A stretch of 64,000 nt of DNA. Source: Nocardioides sp. zg-1308 (GTDB taxonomy: Bacteria > Actinomycetota > Actinomycetes > Propionibacteriales > Nocardioidaceae). The number at the start of each line of letters is the position of its first letter. Positions within the stretch are counted from its first letter, which is position 1. Shown one piece after another: positions 42,561-51,450 of this stretch. The stretch lies in the NCBI RefSeq assembly GCF_013155375.1, contig NZ_JABJQY010000002.1:372001-436000 (forward strand). Direction: 5' to 3'. The notes under the pieces are model-generated. The model was given only the letters and a program-made list of their open reading frames with translations, had not been told where the DNA came from and did not search any database. A program made the position numbers and the translations under genes.

Positions 42561-42704
42561 TCGATCAGACGTTCGATCGAACATGTGTACGACGTTAGAG
42601 CACGTGTTCGAACAAATCAAGGGTCTGTTCGAACAGCCGTTCGGCGCGTCGCGCTGGGGCGCAAGCAACCGGTCGCGACACGCGGAGTTCGAACAGGTGT
42701 TTGA
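42561..42704. promoter_or_regulatory. Cluster of five LexA (SOS) boxes between lexA and LysM gene
   Basis: Against TCGAAC-N4-GTTCGA: 42561-42576 TCGATC-AGAC-GTTCGA (11/12), 42577-42592 TCGAAC-ATGT-GTACGA (11/12), 42596-42611 TAGAGC-ACGT-GTTCGA (10/12), 42629-42644 TCGAAC-AGCC-GTTCGG (11/12), 42689-42704 TCGAAC-AGGT-GTTTGA (11/12). The first two abut. They fill the centre of the 332-bp gap 42473-42804, which is also locally AT-rich. Bidirectional LexA control is expected. Confidence 0.85.
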
Positions 42705-42804
42705 TCCCGCCGGCCCGGGAGGTCTACGGTGGCAGCACCCGCTACCTCCGACCGATCCCGGTCGTCCGTGAGGTGGCCACCACGCCCGGGAGGACCTGAC
42801 CGAG

Positions 42805-43527
42805 ATGGCCAAGAACGAGGACCACAACGTCGTCGAGATGCCCGACGGCCCTCCCGACGCCACCGGACTGACCCCGCGCCAGCAGCGCGTGCTCGCCACC
42901 ATCAAGGACTCGATCGAGACCAAGGGCTACCCGCCGAGCATGCGCGAGATCGGCCAGGCCGTCGGCCTGACGTCGTCCTCGAGTGTCGCCCACCAGCTGC
43001 GCGTCCTCGAGGGCAAGGGCTTCCTCAAGCGCGACCCCAACCGGCCGCGCGCCCTCGAGGTCTTCCTGCCCGAGGTGATGGCCGCGCGTCGCTCGATCTC
43101 CAGCGGTGAGGAGTCGAGCGTCGACGAGACCGGCATCGGCGACCTCGCCCCGACCGCCGTCAACATCCCGGTCGTCGGCCGCATCGCCGCCGGTGGCCCG
43201 ATCCTCGCCGAGGAGCAGGTCACCGACGTCTTCCCGCTGCCCAAGCAGCTCGTCGGCGACGGCACGCTCTTCCTGCTCGAGGTCTCCGGTGACTCGATGG
43301 TCGACGCCGCGATCTGCAATGGCGACTACGTCGTCATCCGCCAGGAGCAGACCGCGACCAACGGCCAGATCGTCGCCGCGATGATCGACGGCGAGGCCAC
43401 CGTGAAGACGTTCCAGCGCAAGGACGGCCACGTGTGGCTGCTCCCCCACAACGACGCCTACGACCCGATCCCCGGCGACAACGCCACGATCCTCGGCGTC
43501 GTCACCGCGGTGCTCCGCAGCCTCTGA
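42805..43527 (+). CDS. lexA: SOS repressor LexA
   Basis: 240 residues. N-terminal winged HTH ([40 protein letters not shown]), Ala129-Gly130 self-cleavage site in RIAAGGPI, catalytic Ser164 (SGDSMVD) and Lys201 (ATVKTF). Damage-activated RecA triggers autocleavage and derepression. ATG 42805. Its own promoter carries several LexA boxes; a further box precedes the DUF222-HNH gene. Confidence 0.98.
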   Translation: MAKNEDHNVVEMPDGPPDATGLTPRQQRVLATIKDSIETKGYPPSMREIGQAVGLTSSSSVAHQLRVLEGKGFLKRDPNRPRALEVFLPEVMAARRSISSGEESSVDETGIGDLAPTAVNIPVVGRIAAGGPILAEEQVTDVFPLPKQLVGDGTLFLLEVSGDSMVDAAICNGDYVVIRQEQTATNGQIVAAMIDGEATVKTFQRKDGHVWLLPHNDAYDPIPGDNATILGVVTAVLRSL

Positions 43528-43564
43528 CCGTACGTCGCGCGCGGGGCCGTGTAGCCTCGCGCCG

Positions 43565-44296
43565 ATGTCGCCCACCGGTCCTGACGCCATCCCGGACGCC
43601 GGGCTGTTCCGGACGCGCCCGGGCAACCGGCGCCGACTGACCCCGGCCGCCGAGGCGGAGCTCGCCCGGCTCGCGACCGCGGGCGAGCGATCCGGCTGGC
43701 TCAGCCCGCTGGCGTACAACCTCACGATCAGCCACAGCCACCGGTTCGTCTGGTACCGGGTCGCCAAGGTCGCGACCCGCACGATCCGCCACCACTGCGA
43801 GGCGCACGGCGTGGCCCTCGACGTCGACCACGCGATGCGGGTGCACTACCCGCTGGCGGCGTTCGCCGACTACCTCGCCTTCGCGTTCGTGCGCGACCCG
43901 CTCGACCGCTTCGTCTCCGCGTGGCACGACAAGGTGGTCGACCACAACTACTACGACTTCGATCCCGCGACCCACGAGCGGATGCAGACGGTCGAGGAGT
44001 TCGCCCGCTGGACCGCCGCGCAGGACCTGTCGGCGGTGCCGGGCACCGACCAGCACCTGACGCTGCAGAGCCGGATGATCGACCTCAACCGGGTGGACTT
44101 CGTCGGCCGCCTCGAGACGTTCGACCGGGACTTCGCCGAGGTGTGCGAGCGCATCGGTGCGCCCGCCGTGCCGACCCGGCCGCAGAACCAGACGGCGCCC
44201 GGCGGGCGGGACCGGCAGGCGTCCGCCGAGCTGCGCGAACTGGTGGCGCGGATGTACCGCCGGGACTACCAGGTGTTCGGCTACGAGCCGGCTTGA
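43565..44296 (+). CDS. Sulfotransferase family 2-type protein
   Basis: 243 residues resembling carbohydrate-type sulfotransferases (Sulfotransfer_2). PAPS 5'-phosphosulfate site is FVWYRVAKVATRTIRHH; the 3'-phosphate site is FAFVRDPLDRFVSAWHDKV. The last part (LVARMYRRDYQVFGYEP) is typical of the family. Acceptor unknown, perhaps a surface glycan. No PAPS synthesis genes nearby. Confidence 0.85.
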   Translation: MSPTGPDAIPDAGLFRTRPGNRRRLTPAAEAELARLATAGERSGWLSPLAYNLTISHSHRFVWYRVAKVATRTIRHHCEAHGVALDVDHAMRVHYPLAAFADYLAFAFVRDPLDRFVSAWHDKVVDHNYYDFDPATHERMQTVEEFARWTAAQDLSAVPGTDQHLTLQSRMIDLNRVDFVGRLETFDRDFAEVCERIGAPAVPTRPQNQTAPGGRDRQASAELRELVARMYRRDYQVFGYEPA

Positions 44297-44318
44297 TCCG
44301 TACGCCGTCACGGCCGGA

Positions 44319-44420
44319 CGTCATGGCCGCTGGTCGTCCCGTCGACCGCGCGCCATGACGCTGTCGGCGTACGTCATGGGCGACGGCGGCCGGAGCGACC
44401 CCGCGCCATGACGTACGCCG
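44319..44420. repeat. Duplicated 53-bp hairpin unit between convergent genes
   Basis: CGTCATGG at 44319 and 44372 and CCATGACG at 44353 and 44406 are both repeated at 53-bp distance, each pair forming an inverted repeat. The second hairpin is the stronger: CGGCGTACGTCATGG (44365-44379) pairs perfectly over 15 bp with CCATGACGTACGCCG (44406-44420). It sits between the sulfotransferase and dinG stops and may terminate both. Confidence 0.7.
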
Positions 44421-44454
44421 CCCGCGCACGGCGCAGGTTGGACGAGCGAGACGA

Positions 44455-46461
44455 TCAGGACTGGCCGAGCCGCTTGAGCGCCTGGCGCACGAGGCCGGGG
44501 TCGGTCGTCGACCACATCGGCGGGAGCGACGCCTTGAGGAACCGGCCGTAGCGGGCGGTCTCCAGGCGGGGGTCGAGGACGGCGACGATGCCGCGGTCGG
44601 TCGTGGTGCGGATCAGCCGCCCGGCGCCCTGGGCGAGCAGGAGCGCGGCGTGGGTCGCGGCGACCTGCATGAAGCCGTTGCCGCCGGCCTGGTCCGCGGC
44701 CTTCTGCCGCGCCGACATCAGCGGGTCGTCGGGACGCGGGAACGGGATCCGGTCGATGATCACGAGCTGGCAGGTGTCGCCAGGGACGTCGAGGCCCTGC
44801 CACAGCGACAGGGTGCCGAACAGGCAGGTGTGCGGGTCCTCGACGAACTGCTTGGCGAGCTCCGGCAGCTGGGCGTCGCCCTGCGCGAGCGTGGTGAGGT
44901 GCGGCAGCCGCGCTCGCACCGCCTCGGCCGCCACCTCGGCGGCACGGCGCGAGGAGAAGAGGCCGAGGGTACGGCCGTCGGCGGCGTCGACGAGGTCACA
45001 GATCTCGTCGAGCTGCGCGGGACCGAGGCCGTCGCGGCCGGGCTGGGGCAGGTGGCGGGCAACGTAGAGGATGGACTGCTGGCCGTAGTCGAAGGGCGAA
45101 CCGACGTCGATGCCCTTCCACGGCAGCGCCGTGTCCTCGTCGGTGGACGCGATCTGCGAGCCGACGCGCTCGGTGGGCTTGAGGCCCAGCGAGGTGGCGA
45201 CCGCGCCGAACTCGCCGCCGAGCATGAGCGTCGCGCTGGTGAAGACGACGGTCTTGTCGGTGAGCAGCTTGTCGCGCATCGGGCCCCACACCTGCAGCGG
45301 TGCGATGTGGAGGCGGGCCGGGAACCGGTCGCGGGCCTCGCCGAGCCAGAGCACGTCGGCCTGGGAGCCGGCGGCCATCCGCTCGGCATTGACGAAGACC
45401 TCCTGCACCATGCCCTTGGCCTGGGTCCGGCCGGCATCGCCCTCGCCCTCCCCGCCGGACTCGCGCGGGAAGGCCGACAGCACGCCGCGCGCGGCGTCGC
45501 GCACCAGCACGAGGGCGTCGGCGAGCTGGGTGGAGACGTGGTCGATGCGGCCGGGCGGGGTGGCCTCGAACGCCTCAGCGAGCTGGGCGGCGGCGTCCTC
45601 GAGGTCGCCGGCCGGGTCGCCGGCGGCGGACTCGGTCCAGCGGCTCGCGCGGCGGGCGGCCCGCTCGATGTCGGAGACGCCGAGCTCGTCGGTGGCGGCC
45701 TGGGTGACGCGCGCGGTGAGCTCGTGGGCCTCGTCGATGACGACCGTGTCGTAGTCGGGGATCATCGGCACGTCCTCGATCGCGTCGATCGCGAGGAGGG
45801 AGTGGTTGGTGACGATCAGGTGGCTGCGCTGCGCCTTCTCACGGGCGAGCTCGGCGAAGCACTCCTGGCCGAAGGGGCACTTCGCGGCGCCGAGGCACTC
45901 GCGGTGGTTGACCGAGACCTGGCGCCACTCGCGGTCGGTGTGGCGGGGCGCGTTGTCGCGCTCGCCGGTGCCGCCGTTCTCGGTCTCCTCCTCCGCCCAG
46001 GCGCGCAGCTCGAGGACCTTCTCGGCCATCGAGCCGACGGGCATGTCGACGAGGGCGCCCTGTTCGTCGGGCACCCCGGCGCGGATCCGGTGGAGGCAGG
46101 CGTAGTTGGAGCGGCCCTTCAACACGGCGTACGACGTGTCGACCCCCGGCACGTCCTTGACCGCCTCGACCAGGCGCGGGAGGTCGCGCTCGACGAGCTG
46201 GTGCTGGAGGGCGAGGGTCGCGGTGGCGACCACGACGCGCTTGTCGTGGAGCATCGCGGGCACGAGGTAGCCGAGTGACTTGCCGGTGCCGGTGCCGGCC
46301 TGGACGAGCAGGTGCCGACCGTCGTGCATGGCGTCGGCGACCTCGCTCGCCATCTCGACCTGGCCGTCGCGCTGCTGTCCGCCGAGGGCCGTGACCGCGG
46401 CCGACAGGACCGCCGTGACGGGCGTGCCGGCGGGCGCGGTGGGAGTGGCGGTCTCGGGCAC
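44455..46461 (-). CDS. dinG: ATP-dependent DNA helicase DinG/XPD-type
   Basis: 668 residues from a GTG start. Walker A QAGTGTGKSLGYLVPAM, iron-sulfur cysteines in SNYACLHRIRAG and ECLGAAKCPFGQECFAE, DEAH in VVIDEAHELTAR, and C-terminal motifs LFGTLSLWQGLDVPGDTCQL and GRLIRTTTDRG. A 5'-3' helicase of the XPD/DinG family that unwinds damaged or structured DNA. No LexA box seen upstream although DinG is SOS-induced in E. coli. Confidence 0.96.
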   Translation of the reverse strand: MPETATPTAPAGTPVTAVLSAAVTALGGQQRDGQVEMASEVADAMHDGRHLLVQAGTGTGKSLGYLVPAMLHDKRVVVATATLALQHQLVERDLPRLVEAVKDVPGVDTSYAVLKGRSNYACLHRIRAGVPDEQGALVDMPVGSMAEKVLELRAWAEEETENGGTGERDNAPRHTDREWRQVSVNHRECLGAAKCPFGQECFAELAREKAQRSHLIVTNHSLLAIDAIEDVPMIPDYDTVVIDEAHELTARVTQAATDELGVSDIERAARRASRWTESAAGDPAGDLEDAAAQLAEAFEATPPGRIDHVSTQLADALVLVRDAARGVLSAFPRESGGEGEGDAGRTQAKGMVQEVFVNAERMAAGSQADVLWLGEARDRFPARLHIAPLQVWGPMRDKLLTDKTVVFTSATLMLGGEFGAVATSLGLKPTERVGSQIASTDEDTALPWKGIDVGSPFDYGQQSILYVARHLPQPGRDGLGPAQLDEICDLVDAADGRTLGLFSSRRAAEVAAEAVRARLPHLTTLAQGDAQLPELAKQFVEDPHTCLFGTLSLWQGLDVPGDTCQLVIIDRIPFPRPDDPLMSARQKAADQAGGNGFMQVAATHAALLLAQGAGRLIRTTTDRGIVAVLDPRLETARYGRFLKASLPPMWSTTDPGLVRQALKRLGQS

Positions 46462-46529
46462 CAGAGAACCCTACGCGGCGGCGCCGACAGGGCGGCGTAC
46501 GTCATCCACAACGCGCCGCCGGGTGGGCG

Positions 46530-46661
46530 TCAGTAGTCCTTCTTGCGGCCGATCTGCCGCTGGATGCGGCTCTCGGGCTGGCCGAGGACCTTGGCCATGA
46601 TCTTGACCCGGTAGCGGTAGGCGATCACGCCCAGGACGATGATGACCAGGAGCCAGAACAT
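46530..46661 (-). CDS. 43-residue single-pass membrane protein
   Basis: A short ORF starting MFWLLVIIVLGVIAYRYRVK and ending RQIGRKKDY, with one N-terminal transmembrane helix and a basic cytoplasmic tail. Coding character is good (in-frame third-position GC, strong hydrophobic start) and it lies 68 bp upstream of dinG on the same strand. No known family; too short for most gene callers. Confidence 0.55.
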   Translation of the reverse strand: MFWLLVIIVLGVIAYRYRVKIMAKVLGQPESRIQRQIGRKKDY

Positions 46662-46710
46662 GGGACGAGCCTACGCCGCCCCGGCAAGGTCGGACCTCCC
46701 CAGCGAGTCT

Positions 46711-46772
46711 CGAACTTCTGGGGGCGTGCACGCCTGCAGAAGTTCGGGTTTCCCCGCATATGCGGGGAAACC
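46711..46772. repeat. Two-part palindromic repeat, variant copy
   Basis: Part 1: CGAACTTCTG (46711-46720) pairs with CAGAAGTTCG (46737-46746) around a loop that itself holds the palindrome GCGTGCACGC. Part 2: a perfect 26-nt palindrome at 46747-46772 with half GGTTTCCCCGCAT. It matches the 26-nt palindromes at 61570 and 62749 at 20 positions, and every difference is paired with a compensating change in the other arm. Lies just past the secDF stop. Confidence 0.8.
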
Positions 46773-46799
46773 GAAGGAGGCACACGCAGGACGAGCGCG

Positions 46800-49085
46800 T
46801 CAGACGACGGCGCCCGAGTCCTCCGGCGTCCGCTCGACCTTCTCCTTCTTCACCCGGCTGAGCGGCCACTTCTCCTGCATGTAGGTGAGGAGCGGGGTGG
46901 CCATGAAGATCGAGGAGTACGTGCCGACGATGAGCCCGACGAGCAGCGCGATGGCGAAGTCCTGCAGCGAGTCGCCGCCGAGGACGGCGAGCGCGGCGAG
47001 GATGAACATCGAGCCGAGACCGGTGTTGACCGTGCGGGGGATGGTCTCGACGGCCGCCTTGTTGGCGAGCGTGCGGAAGTCGTCCTCCGGCTTGGAGCCG
47101 TACCAGCGCTCACGCACGCGGTCGAAGACGACGACGGTGTCGTTGACCGACAGACCGACGATGGTCATCGCCGCCGCCAGGAAGATGCCGTCGATCGGCT
47201 TGTGCAGCCAGGCGAAGAGGCCGACCACCAGCACGACGTCGTGCGCCATGGCGACCACGGCGGAGACGCCGAAGGTCCACTTGAAGCGGATGGCGAGGTA
47301 GAGCAGCTGGGCCAGGAAGGCCACGCCGAAGGCGATGAGGGCGTTGTTGCGCAGCTCCTCACCGAGCGACGCGCCGATCTGCTGGTCGTCGACCTTGGTG
47401 ACCTCGCCGCCGATCGCTGCCAGCTCGTCCTCGATCCGCTGCTCCTCCTCGTTGGAGATCTCCCCGGTGCGGACGGTGAAGTCGGCGGTGTCGGCGGTCT
47501 GCACGACGGCCTCGGGGAAGCCGGCGTCGGCCACGGCCGTGCGGGCCTGCTCGATGGTGACCGACTCGCTGACGGAGTAGTCGAGCTGGCGCCCGCCGGT
47601 GAACTCCACGCCGAGGTTGAGGCCCTGGGTCGCGATGCCGGTCACCGCGATGACCAGCGCGACCGCCGACACGCCGAGCCAGGTCCGGCGGCTGCTCATG
47701 ATGTCGGGGTCCTTGCGGTCCAGCCAGGTGCGCACCTTGCCGATGTCGCCGAGGCCGCTGATGGCCGGCTTGCGGTTGACCGGCTTGTTGGCCACGGCCA
47801 GGTCGCAGAGGACCCGGGCGATGATCAGCGCGGAGACCATGGACGCGACGACACCGATGGACAGCGTGACACCGAAGCCCTTGATCGGGCCGGAGCCGAG
47901 GAAGAACAGGAGGCCGGCCGCGAGGAGCGTCGTGACGTTGGAGTCGATGATCGCGGTCCACGCCTTGTTGAAGCCGACCGCCAGTGCCCGACGCAGGCCC
48001 GCGGAGGGGTACGCGGCGTACTCCTCCCGCGCTCGCTCGAAGACGAGGACGTTGGCGTCGATCGCCATGCCGATGGCGAGCACGAATCCGGCGAGGCCGG
48101 GCAGCGTCAGCGTGGACCCGAGCCCGACGAGCATGGCGTAGGCGAGCAGGGCGTACGACCCCAGCGCGATGGTCGCCATCAGGCCGACGAGGCGGTAGAC
48201 GACCACGATGAAGAGGCCGGTGAGCAGCAGGCCGATGATGCCGGCCTCGATCGAGGCGTCGATCGCCTCCTCGCCGAGCGAGGGGCCGACGAGTCGGTCG
48301 GAGATGGCGGTCAGCTCGAGCGGGAGCGCGCCGCCCTGGATGAGGGCGGCGAGGTCCTTGGCCTCGGTAGGCGTGTAGCTGCCGGTGATGTCGGTGGAGC
48401 CGCCACGGATGCCGACGTCGCAGCCGACGCCGGTGTTGACCTCGGGCGAGGAGATGATCTCGCCGTCGAGCACGATCGCGATGCGGCGCTTGGGGTCGCC
48501 GGACGGGTTGCAGGCGGCCGTCCCGGTGATGTCGGCCCAGGTGTCGCCACCCTTGCCGTTGAAGTCGATCGCGACGACCCAGTCGACGCTCTGCTCGCGC
48601 TGCACCGCGCTCGCGCCGGTGATCTCCTCGCCCTGGATGACCGTGGGACCGACCTCGAGGGTGTCGCCCTGGTCGGAGGGGAGCACGAGGTTCTTGTTCT
48701 TGCTCGGCTCGGCGTCGGGCTCGGCGGTGGCGATGACCTCGTGGATCGTCAGCTTGGCGGTGGTGCCGATCCGGTCCTCGGCCTCCTGCGCCTCCTCGTC
48801 GTTCGTGACGCCGGGGAGCTCGACGAGGATGCGGTTCTCACCCTGACGCACGAGGGTCGACTCGGCGACACCGAGGGCGTCGACGCGGCCGCGGAGCACC
48901 TGCAGGGTCTTGTCGACGTTCTCTGCGGTGGCGGGGGTCTGCTCGGTGCCCTCTGCCTCGAAGACGAACTGCGCGCCGCCCCGGAGGTCGAGGCCGAGGT
49001 TGGGCTTGACGTTGATCGCGAGCAGCGCGCACCCGGCCAGGAGGCCGAGCACGAGGATGAAACGGACCCAGACACCACGTGACAT
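46800..49085 (-). CDS. secDF: Fused protein translocase subunit SecDF
   Basis: 761 residues. SecD half: N-terminal helix, LGLDLRGGAQFVFE, periplasmic-type domain, and a membrane block with GLAGFVLAIGMAIDANVLVF. SecF half from about 475: helix, LNLGVEFTGGRQLDYSV, then MTIVGLSVNDTVVVFDRVRE and the GSMFILAALAVLGGDSLQDF end. It uses proton-motive force to complete Sec export. Start ATG 49083-49085 with GGAGG nine bases upstream. A single fused SecDF is unusual for actinobacteria, which normally have separate secD and secF by ruvABC. Confidence 0.94.
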   Translation of the reverse strand: MSRGVWVRFILVLGLLAGCALLAINVKPNLGLDLRGGAQFVFEAEGTEQTPATAENVDKTLQVLRGRVDALGVAESTLVRQGENRILVELPGVTNDEEAQEAEDRIGTTAKLTIHEVIATAEPDAEPSKNKNLVLPSDQGDTLEVGPTVIQGEEITGASAVQREQSVDWVVAIDFNGKGGDTWADITGTAACNPSGDPKRRIAIVLDGEIISSPEVNTGVGCDVGIRGGSTDITGSYTPTEAKDLAALIQGGALPLELTAISDRLVGPSLGEEAIDASIEAGIIGLLLTGLFIVVVYRLVGLMATIALGSYALLAYAMLVGLGSTLTLPGLAGFVLAIGMAIDANVLVFERAREEYAAYPSAGLRRALAVGFNKAWTAIIDSNVTTLLAAGLLFFLGSGPIKGFGVTLSIGVVASMVSALIIARVLCDLAVANKPVNRKPAISGLGDIGKVRTWLDRKDPDIMSSRRTWLGVSAVALVIAVTGIATQGLNLGVEFTGGRQLDYSVSESVTIEQARTAVADAGFPEAVVQTADTADFTVRTGEISNEEEQRIEDELAAIGGEVTKVDDQQIGASLGEELRNNALIAFGVAFLAQLLYLAIRFKWTFGVSAVVAMAHDVVLVVGLFAWLHKPIDGIFLAAAMTIVGLSVNDTVVVFDRVRERWYGSKPEDDFRTLANKAAVETIPRTVNTGLGSMFILAALAVLGGDSLQDFAIALLVGLIVGTYSSIFMATPLLTYMQEKWPLSRVKKEKVERTPEDSGAVV

Positions 49086-49275
49086 GCGCGTCATCCTCCA
49101 CCACGAGCGTTGATCACCCGAATCCGGGCACGAGAACGTCAACGGGTGGCCGCGCCCGAAGGTTCCGCCCCGTTCCACGAGCGATCCCTCTCCCGGGACT
49201 CTCGACACCGGGCGGCGGCGGGTGTTGTGTGGGCGGCACTGCGACCGACCCCCGGCCGCGCTCTCGGGAGGGCAC

Positions 49276-51426
49276 ATGTACAGACGCACGAGACTGAGCA
49301 GCACCAGGCTGGTGGCGGTGGGCGGCCTGGTGGCCGCCAGCCTGGCCGCCGGCGCCGGAGTGGCAGCCGGCACGGCAGCACCGGACGACGGCAGGCGCGA
49401 GATCGTCCGCACCGCCTCCGACGACACCACCCAGATCGTGATGGTGCGCGCACCCGGGGTCGAGGACCGCAACCAGGTCATCGAGCTCGGCCTCGACGTC
49501 ACCGAGCACGCCACCGAGCGCGGCATCGAGGTCGTCCTCCACGACGACAAGGACGCGCAGGCGCTGCGGGACGCCGGCTTCACGTGGACCGTCACCGTCG
49601 ACGACCTCGAGGCCCTCACCGAGACCAACCGCAAGGCCGACAGGGCGTACGACGCCCGCGTGACGCGGTCGGCCCTGCCGAGCGGGCGCACGGCCTACCG
49701 CACCTACGACGACTACCTCCGCGACATGAACCGCCTCGCGCGGCTCTACCCCACCCTCACCAAGCCGCTCACCCTCGCGAACCCGACGGTCCTCGGCGAG
49801 CGCGTCCGCGGGCTCGAGATCAGCGTCGGCGCCGCCGACGTGCGCGACGGCAAGCCGGTCTTCCTCCTCATGGGCGCCCACCACGCGCGCGAGTGGCCGA
49901 GCGCCGAGCACACGATGGAGTTCGGCTTCGACCTGCTGCAGTCCTACTACTCCAGCGACCGCGCGGTCCGCGACCGCGCCCGGCGGGTGCTGTCGGAGTC
50001 ACGGGTCATCGTCGTGCCCGTGGTCAACGTCGACGGCTTCAAGATCTCCCGCGGCGCGGAGCCGCTCGGCGACCTCAGCCAGTTCGACTACGAGATGAAG
50101 CGCAAGAACTGCTCGATCTCCGCCGCCACGCCCGCGCAGTACCTCGGCGGCACCTGCGACGACAACCCCGCCGGCCGCCTGCGCGGGACCGACCTCAACC
50201 GCAACTACCCCGGCTTCTGGGGCGGCGGCGGCGCCAGCCCGGTCTGGTCCAGCGACACGTTCCGCGGCGACGCGCCCGGCAGCGAGCCGGAGACCGACTC
50301 GGTGCGACAGCTCATCTCCGAGCGCGCGGTGACCGTCATGATCTCCAACCACACCTACAGCAACCTCGTGCTGCGACCCCCGGCCATCGCCGCCACCGGC
50401 CTGGCCCCCGACGAGCCGGAGCTCAAGGCGCTCGGCGACGCGATGGCCGCGCAGAACGCCTACACCAGCCAGGCGTCGTACCAGCTCTACGACACCTCCG
50501 GCTCGACCGAGGACTGGAGCTACTGGATCACGGGCGGGCTCGGCTACACCTTCGAGATCGGCGACGAGGGCTTCCACCCGGCCTACGAGGAGGCCGTCGT
50601 CGGGGAGTACCTCGGCGAGGCACCGGCCGACAGTGCCGGGCTCGGCGGCAACCAGGAGGCCTACTGGGTGGCGGCCGAGGCGGCCGCCGACGACGCCCTG
50701 CACTCCCGGATCAGCGGGAAGGCGCCGGCCGGACGCACGATCACGGTCTCCAAGAGCGTGGTCTCGCCGACGTCGCCGGTCATCCAAGTCGACGGCACCC
50801 TGGGTGAGCCGATCCTCTACGCGGACACGCTCGTCAACGAGTACGCCACCGACCGCGGCGGCCGGTTCGTGATCGACGTGAACCCCTCGACGCGCCCGCT
50901 GGTGGCGGGGCGCTACGGGCGCCTCCCGCAGGCACCGCCGCAGGCTCCGCTCACGCTGGTCAACCCGCCGGGCGTGCCCGCGGTCGGCAGCGGCGAGTCG
51001 ACGACCTTCGAGGTGCAGGGGCTGCCGCAGGCCGACAACGGCTTCGCCGTGGTGTCGATCTCGTGGCCGTCGACCGACCCCGAGGACTTCGACTGGGACT
51101 TCACCCTGCTCGGCCCCGACGGTACGCCGGTCGGCTCGGGCGCGACGCTCGCCAACCCCGAGGTGATCCGGATCCCCGACCCGCAGCCGGGGACCTACAC
51201 CATCGTGGCCGACAACTACGCCGGCGGCTCGGCGGCCAACGACTGGTCCGGGCAGGTGACCTTCGAGAGCCCGACCCCGCCGATCGAGACCGGCGTCAAG
51301 GAGTCGTGGATCGTCTCCTGCGCCGACCGTCGCGGTCGGGTCTTCGGCACCCGCGAGGTGGTCGTGGACCGCGGCGAGCTCGCCGGGGTCGGCGACATCT
51401 GCCGGCCGGGGAGCGCCAAGCGCTGA
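49276..51426 (+). CDS. Secreted M14-family zinc carboxypeptidase
   Basis: 716 residues. Signal peptide to about residue 35, activation-peptide-like region, then the M14 catalytic domain: zinc ligands His203/Glu206 (GAHHAREWPSAEH) and His359 (MISNHTYSNLVLRPP), substrate Arg in GTDLNRNYPGFWGG, catalytic Glu427 (YTFEIGDEGF). A C-terminal beta-sandwich (about 540-690) resembles pre-peptidase/P-type domains. ATG 49276 with GGGAGGG upstream. Divergent from secDF. Confidence 0.94.
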   Translation: MYRRTRLSSTRLVAVGGLVAASLAAGAGVAAGTAAPDDGRREIVRTASDDTTQIVMVRAPGVEDRNQVIELGLDVTEHATERGIEVVLHDDKDAQALRDAGFTWTVTVDDLEALTETNRKADRAYDARVTRSALPSGRTAYRTYDDYLRDMNRLARLYPTLTKPLTLANPTVLGERVRGLEISVGAADVRDGKPVFLLMGAHHAREWPSAEHTMEFGFDLLQSYYSSDRAVRDRARRVLSESRVIVVPVVNVDGFKISRGAEPLGDLSQFDYEMKRKNCSISAATPAQYLGGTCDDNPAGRLRGTDLNRNYPGFWGGGGASPVWSSDTFRGDAPGSEPETDSVRQLISERAVTVMISNHTYSNLVLRPPAIAATGLAPDEPELKALGDAMAAQNAYTSQASYQLYDTSGSTEDWSYWITGGLGYTFEIGDEGFHPAYEEAVVGEYLGEAPADSAGLGGNQEAYWVAAEAAADDALHSRISGKAPAGRTITVSKSVVSPTSPVIQVDGTLGEPILYADTLVNEYATDRGGRFVIDVNPSTRPLVAGRYGRLPQAPPQAPLTLVNPPGVPAVGSGESTTFEVQGLPQADNGFAVVSISWPSTDPEDFDWDFTLLGPDGTPVGSGATLANPEVIRIPDPQPGTYTIVADNYAGGSAANDWSGQVTFESPTPPIETGVKESWIVSCADRRGRVFGTREVVVDRGELAGVGDICRPGSAKR

Positions 51427-51450
51427 GGTGGGTGGCGTGCGCCCGCTGCG

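Noticed and set aside
44319..44420. tRNA or small structured RNA gene
   Set aside because: The structure is two simple hairpins of one duplicated unit, with no cloverleaf and no CCA-type end. No tRNA-like folds were seen anywhere in the window.
46800..49691. 963-residue version of SecDF with a 200-residue N-terminal extension
   Set aside because: The extension overlaps the divergent carboxypeptidase gene and lacks sense; the start at 49085 has a good ribosome site and the normal SecD N-terminus.
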